From Sesamum alatum (taxonomy: Eukaryota; Streptophyta; Magnoliopsida; Lamiales; Pedaliaceae), in NCBI GenBank assembly GCA_034509735.1, contig JACGWO010000004.1:11513395-11577394 (forward strand): a DNA stretch of 64,000 nt. Direction: 5' to 3'. The translations under genes and the position numbers were made by a program. Positions 59,430 to 64,000 of this stretch are shown piece by piece. Below the pieces are notes generated by a model. It did no database searches, was not told the DNA's origin, and worked only from the letters and a program-made list of their open reading frames with translations. Within the stretch, counting starts at the first letter, position 1; the number at the start of each line of letters is the position of its first letter.

Positions 59430-60482
59430 AATGGCATTTGTAATGATCAATATTAAATTTGTAACGGCCTTGGGGACAACTGCCTATCTGTTCCTTTGAC
59501 AGGCGTTACAAAATATTAGTAATAGTTTTTACAAAAGTCTTTACTATTTGCCCTTGGATATTGTAACGATAGAGCAAACAGTTACAAGCTTTGACCGAAT
59601 AACAAAATTGGCTTTGTAACTACTAGCTGCTGTGGCACGCCGTCCCTGCGTGCATATAATAAATATTCTTTTGCGCTTTAAAATATATTATTATTATTAT
59701 TATAAATAAGAGCAAAATACAAACCATTACATCACATTAAAAAATAAAAGAAAGAAAAAAAACTAATTTATCAATTAGTGAAACTTTGGAAGTTAAATAA
59801 GTTGGTTATATTATCGGTTGAAGGGCATTTTTGGCCTCAAAAAATAGTGCAGCGGTGTAATTAACCACCATTTGTAAGTGTGGAGGGGATTTTCTTTATA
59901 TAACAGTATTGACATAGATTTTACGGACGGCTTCCATTTAATAAATTGGACCACATTTTGGAACGGCTTTTGTACTATCAATAGTTTTAAGTTTATATCT
60001 TTTTGGAACAATCTTTTGAACTTATTTTGGAATGGGTGTTCTTCCTCTTTTTATTTTGGAACGGGTGTTGTTCCTCTTTTAATTCTGGAATGAGTTTTGT
60101 AACGCGGGTATGAGGATTTGTATTTTTTTTTGGCTCAATTGTTGTAATGCTCTTTTAATTGGTTGTGTAATTTGATTGGGATGATTTTTGTAATTATTTT
60201 CAGGTTTTGTGCTGGTAAAGCGTATCCCAAAGATGTTACAACAACCATTAGAAATGAAATATATTTTTTTTGATATTTATAATATTTATAATATAATAAT
60301 AATATTTATTATTTTAATATTTTATTTGAATTTAAGTTTAAATTTTTTTGTTGATTTTCTTAAATATGAAATATTTGAAATAGATTATCTAGCAAGTACA
60401 TATTAATAATATAATTAACAAAATAAACGTAGTTTAAAAATTATATTTATATACAAATTTCAGAAAAAAGCAATGACGATCC
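59430..60482. other. Unassigned repeat-like DNA with GTTACA/TGTAAC motifs
   Basis: The segment has many TTACAAA, TGTAAC and GTTACA words (for example near 59460, 59505, 59560, 59584, 59618, 60098) and a three-fold TTTTGGAACGG-like motif (59956-60070). Dense short inverted motifs are typical of subterminal regions of DNA transposons, but I found no terminal repeat and no transposase. The sequence left of B2 (CATTACAAAAAATATTTT, 49345-49362) looks like part of the same host element. Confidence 0.35.
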
Positions 60483-60716
60483 TCATCTAGATCGGCCTTC
60501 CTGTTGGCATCCTCCACACCGTCTTATACATAATCGTTGGGGGTCGGGCATCAGCTGGAGGCTGAGATGGTTGGGGCAACGGAGGGACGACAAGGTGTTC
60601 ACAATATGGTCCAGCATCTCCTCGATCCTCATGATCCAAAGATTGAGATCCGGGCTTCCCGGTCGTGGTGGCGGAGGTGTCATTGTAAAAGTCATGCATA
60701 AATTACCTACAAACAA
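60483..60716 (-). other. 77-codon open frame, unrecognised
   Basis: A locally less AT-rich segment with two overlapping minus-strand frames (77 and 70 codons). One reads MTPPPPRPGSPDLNLWIMRIEEML near its start. Proline-rich plus a short helical stretch could be the edge of a transposon-encoded protein, but I recognise no family and cannot choose a frame. Confidence 0.15.
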
Positions 60717-61215
60717 TTAAAAAATTCACAAAAATTACATTAAAATCAGAAAAAAAAACATAAAATGATACAAAATTCATTTTCTTATTTACTAATTTTC
60801 TAATTAAATCATGCATAAATTACCTATATACCATAAAAATTACATTAAAAATATAAAAAATAACCTAAAAAGGAAAAAAAAATGTTTTCCTATTTTTTTT
60901 ATTTTTCTATTAAATCATGCATAAATTACCTACATACCATAAAAATTACATTAGATAGAGAAAAAAACATAAAATTTATTTTTTAATTTTCCTAAATTAA
61001 ATCATGCATAAATTACCTATTAACCAAAAATTACATTAAAAATAGCAAAATAACCTAAAAAGGATAGAAAATTTGTATTGCTATATTTCTAATTTTCCTG
61101 ATTAAATCATGCATAAATTACCTGCATACCATAAAAATTGCATTAAAACAGATAAGAAAACATAAAATTACAGAAAGTTCATTTTCCTACTTTTCTATTT
61201 TTTCTAATTAAATCA
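60690..61215. repeat. Tandem array, ~100 bp unit
   Basis: AATCATGCATAAATTACCT recurs at about 60692, 60807, 60913, 61000 and 61105, with a decayed sixth copy near 61211. Each is followed by ACATACCATAAAAATTACATTA and an A-rich stretch. Spacing is 87-115 bp. There is no coding. Confidence 0.8.
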
Positions 61216-61224
61216 CGTCTAAAT

Positions 61225-62086
61225 TATTGGAATAGGTGACCAGAAAACCAATTGATTTGGCAGTTTTGGAAACTATTCAGCAATCTTTATTAAAAGTAAC
61301 TTTGTATTGATGAACATGGTAAGTGTTCGTCATTGGAATATATGTCTGTTGTGCTTATCGATTACATTAATGAGATATTTTAACATCACAATAGATGCCC
61401 ACAGACTAATTGGATAACCCATACAGTTGGGCCGCCCATTGGATGACGGCTATGAAACCAACTAATGAGGGTTGGGTCTAACGTTTCAAGTCGAGGACCT
61501 CGAGACTGGGCATTAAGAGTCCTATAAAGACTTTCACTAAGAGTCATATTCATTGGATGAGCATCGTGTTTCATCGGCGACAGGCATGGGATGCCTATAC
61601 GATCTTAGTAGGTTGGTCGACTGGGGTCGAGCTGAATGAACTGACTCGCGGGGATTATCATATGGAAGCCTTGGAGGTATGGTTGGTATCATTAGAGTTT
61701 CCCGGTTCCGATAGTATGGGATTAGTCCTCGGACTTGAGAAATTATGGCAGTCACGTGCATACGAAGACTGTATCTTGGATCTGACGAAAGGTGATCATT
61801 CTGTAAGATGGTCATTATAAGCTTTGTCCAGTGCAGTTAGAATGTGTAGCAAGGACGGTGGGTTTCAAAAAGAGGATCTGTCCCCTTTCAGTATGTGACA
61901 GAGGTATCTCCTATATACTCGGAGACACATTGATGTTGCTTAAAGCTGTGGCCACAGTGGTTGATTGAGCAGGGAATGATTCCTTACATCGATGCAATGA
62001 GGCATGCGTAGTCTCGAGTATTAAGCATAGTTGCCTAGTCAAGGATGTGAACCGATGCCTAATTCACCCCAGACTAAGGCTGGGAG
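61225..62086 (+). repeat. A3: family A LTR fragment
   Basis: It begins TATTGGAATAGG, the family A LTR start with TG changed to TA and other substitutions. It follows the family A LTR for about 860 bp, including CTGTGGCCACAG near 61945, then stops at the family B LTR. The remainder would lie beyond the window if the B element is an insertion. Confidence 0.85.
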
Positions 62087-64000
62087 TGTCAGAATAGGTG
62101 ACCATGTAAGCTAATTTTGGAAGGAATATGTAACCTATGTCTAGACAATTCTTTGGTATTTGATAAAACATTTATGAATAAAGAAGTGAAAATTCAAATG
62201 ACAATACTTTGTTTACGTTCACTTATCTGCATTTACATTTCTGTTCACTACGCAAACTAAGCCCACGGACTGAGAAACGATTTCGGGGACTGGGACTACG
62301 CTTGGAGGTAGGTCCATGAAATCAGTCTCGCCGAATCAGTCCGGAAATCTCCAAGTCAAGGAATCCCAAAAATGGGTACCGGGATTCCCCTTGAGACTTG
62401 CACTAAGCATCTGCTATCGTATTTCATCGACGGGTGACGAAGGTCGTCTAAGCAATGTTAGTGGGTCAGCGTGCTAGGAAGCAGCTGACTGAGGTGACTT
62501 GCGGGAACCGTCTTACGGAGGACCTTGAGTATGGTCAGCAAGGTGTGACGTGTATTCCCGGTTCCAACGGTACAGGCCAAGTCCTTTGACTTGAGGAACT
62601 GCTGAGTTTACCTGTGCATCAGGTCTGTATCTTAGATATGGTGAGAGATTGCCAAAATACTCTTGAGTAGTCATAAGCCATGTCTAGTGCAGCTCGGGTG
62701 TACAAAGTGACAGTAGTTTCCAAGAAAGGATCTGTCTCCTGTCAAAAGGTGTTGACAGTTGAGTCTCATGTATGCTCTGTGTCTTGTCCCTGAAATCTGT
62801 GGCCACAGTAACTGAACAGAAGGGAAAGGTTTCCCTTGCGGCGTTTAGTAAGGACAGACCGACACTTAGGTCCAAAATGGGTACCTGCTTTTTCCGTGCC
62901 CTAGACTCTAAGTGATGAGACCAAAAACAGAAGGACAAGTGTACTGTTAGAGCCTAAATGTTCATCCCCGAATATTTCACCTAGTCTCTAGTGCCATGGA
63001 CCGTTGCTAGATGGCCATCCATGGTAACAGGCGGATTCTAGGAATCCGACCAAGTGTAGCTGAATGGTGAACCTAAAGAGTCACACACTATCCACACACA
63101 CTTAGTATTTAATTTGGAATTAAATATTGGAGTAAAGGAATGATTAAATTAGATTCAATCGGGTCCTATATTTTTTTGGAGAAATTAATTCCTTCTATTT
63201 GATAAAGGGAATTAAATTAATAAATAGGATTTATTACAAGGGTTGATTTAATGGGCTTAGAATAAATAATAATATTTATTTATTATATTATATTTATTCT
63301 TTTAGCCTTTTGGAATATTTAATGGGATTTAAATATTCCATTAAATTAAAATCAACGATTGAGATGGAAAGGGGAGATGGAAGGCTAGGATTCGTTTGAC
63401 TAGGTCAAACACTAGTTTGACTAGGACTTTGACTAGGTCAAAATCCTAGTCAAATTAGAGTACTTAGAGTTGGAGTTTAAAGAGGATTAAACTCCTCCTC
63501 TATATAAACCTCTAGCTTCCAACCATTGTAGGATGATGATTCTTGAAAACACACACAACACACACTCTCCCCTCTCCATACCTCTCGTCCGCCCCTCTCT
63601 CTCTCCAAGAAGAAAATATTTTTTAGTTCTTTTTGTTCTTGGAACATTAGAACTTAGACGAACCAATACCGTTAATTGATAACATGTTATTGATTCGTCC
63701 ACTCCAAAAATTATACACTTGTTCGTTGCTAGCACGACGTGCAAGATACGTGGGTGGATCGTGTATCACGATTTGGAGGGTCTCAAGAACGAGATCTCGG
63801 TGCAAAACGGGGAACAATGCGAGTAGCCGTTGAAGACGAAAACGACAACGGGTAGGTCTCGTTTTACATTTTCGTGCCTCTTTAATTTTTCAACTCTATG
63901 GCCTCCATGATTTCTTTACGCGTTATATGATCATGAGATACACCGAACGCCCGGGAACCTCAAGGGTACACCCCTTGAGCGTGTACTTTTAAATTTAAAG
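62087..64000 (+). repeat. B3: family B LTR, running off the window
   Basis: It starts TGTCAGAATAGGTGACCATG at a point inside the A3 LTR; the expected 5-bp duplication would be GGGAG (62082-62086). It has W-boxes (63396-63453) and TATATAAA (63501-63508). About 75 bp of LTR are beyond the edge, so it may be a 5' LTR or a solo LTR. It is more diverged than B1 and B2. Confidence 0.9.
63396..63508 (+). promoter_or_regulatory. B3 LTR promoter: W-boxes and TATA
   Basis: Six TTGAC[C/T] cores (forward at 63396, 63417, 63429; reverse at 63404, 63437, 63449), then TATATAAA at 63501. The cluster survives although the rest of this LTR has diverged. Confidence 0.6.

Noticed and set aside
60695..61215. CRISPR-like regular repeats
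   Set aside because: Repeats are long (~100 bp), AT-rich, diverged and directly adjacent without unique spacers, in a plant genome: an ordinary tandem repeat.
1..64000. Host tRNA, rRNA or protein genes
   Set aside because: I looked for conserved protein motifs and gene-like composition on both strands and found only transposon-derived sequence. TGGTATCAGAGC motifs are primer sites, not tRNA genes.

Overview
The window is nuclear DNA of a flowering plant, probably a eudicot: AT-rich intergenic sequence packed with Ty1/copia LTR retrotransposons that carry initiator tRNA-Met primer sites, plus CACTA-, hAT- and Helitron-like DNA transposons. I found no host protein-coding gene and no tRNA or rRNA gene. 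The only convincing coding sequences are retrotransposon gag-pol genes.

Layout. 1-14720: AT-rich DNA with small transposon traces (two fold-back elements, an hAT-like element, Helitron-like ends, a possible CACTA element), microsatellites and two degenerate tandem arrays. 14721-47411: a five-level nest. A roughly 316-bp CACTA-type element with GTA target duplications holds A1, a minus-strand copia element of family A (14786-47155, duplication AATAA). A1 holds A2, a plus-strand family A element (22016-44136, left end deleted). A2 holds B1, a plus-strand family B element (26611-38915, duplication GCTCT). B1 holds a minus-strand family B solo LTR (33259-35238, duplication CACTG). 47810-49291: an hAT-type element with 8-bp duplications, filled by a ~215-bp tandem repeat. 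49367-59424: B2, a young family B element (duplication ATTGG) whose two LTRs show no difference over the 1721 bp present in both. 59430-61224: unassigned repeat-like DNA. 61225-62086: a family A LTR fragment, interrupted at 62087 by a family B LTR that runs off the window.

How the parts work. Families A (LTR ~2.2 kb) and B (LTR ~1.99 kb) are related. Both start TGTTAGAATAGG, use a TGGTATCAGAGC primer site, have leaders of roughly 2 kb (A) to 2.3 kb (B), and encode one gag-protease-integrase-RT-RNase H polyprotein followed by a GTGGGAGAT polypurine tract. Every copy here is broken. B2 is closest to intact: it has two 1-bp frameshifts and a deletion removing the end of its 5' LTR and its primer site.

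The most interesting signals are in the long leaders and the LTR promoters. They are an array of GC-rich hairpins with purine loops in an otherwise AT-rich element; a promoter-like module (two CACGAGTCGTG palindromes ~80 bp apart, then TATAAATAG 105-116 bp before the gag start) kept in all four leaders; and a cluster of WRKY-type W-box cores just upstream of the family B TATA box. All alignments were made by eye.
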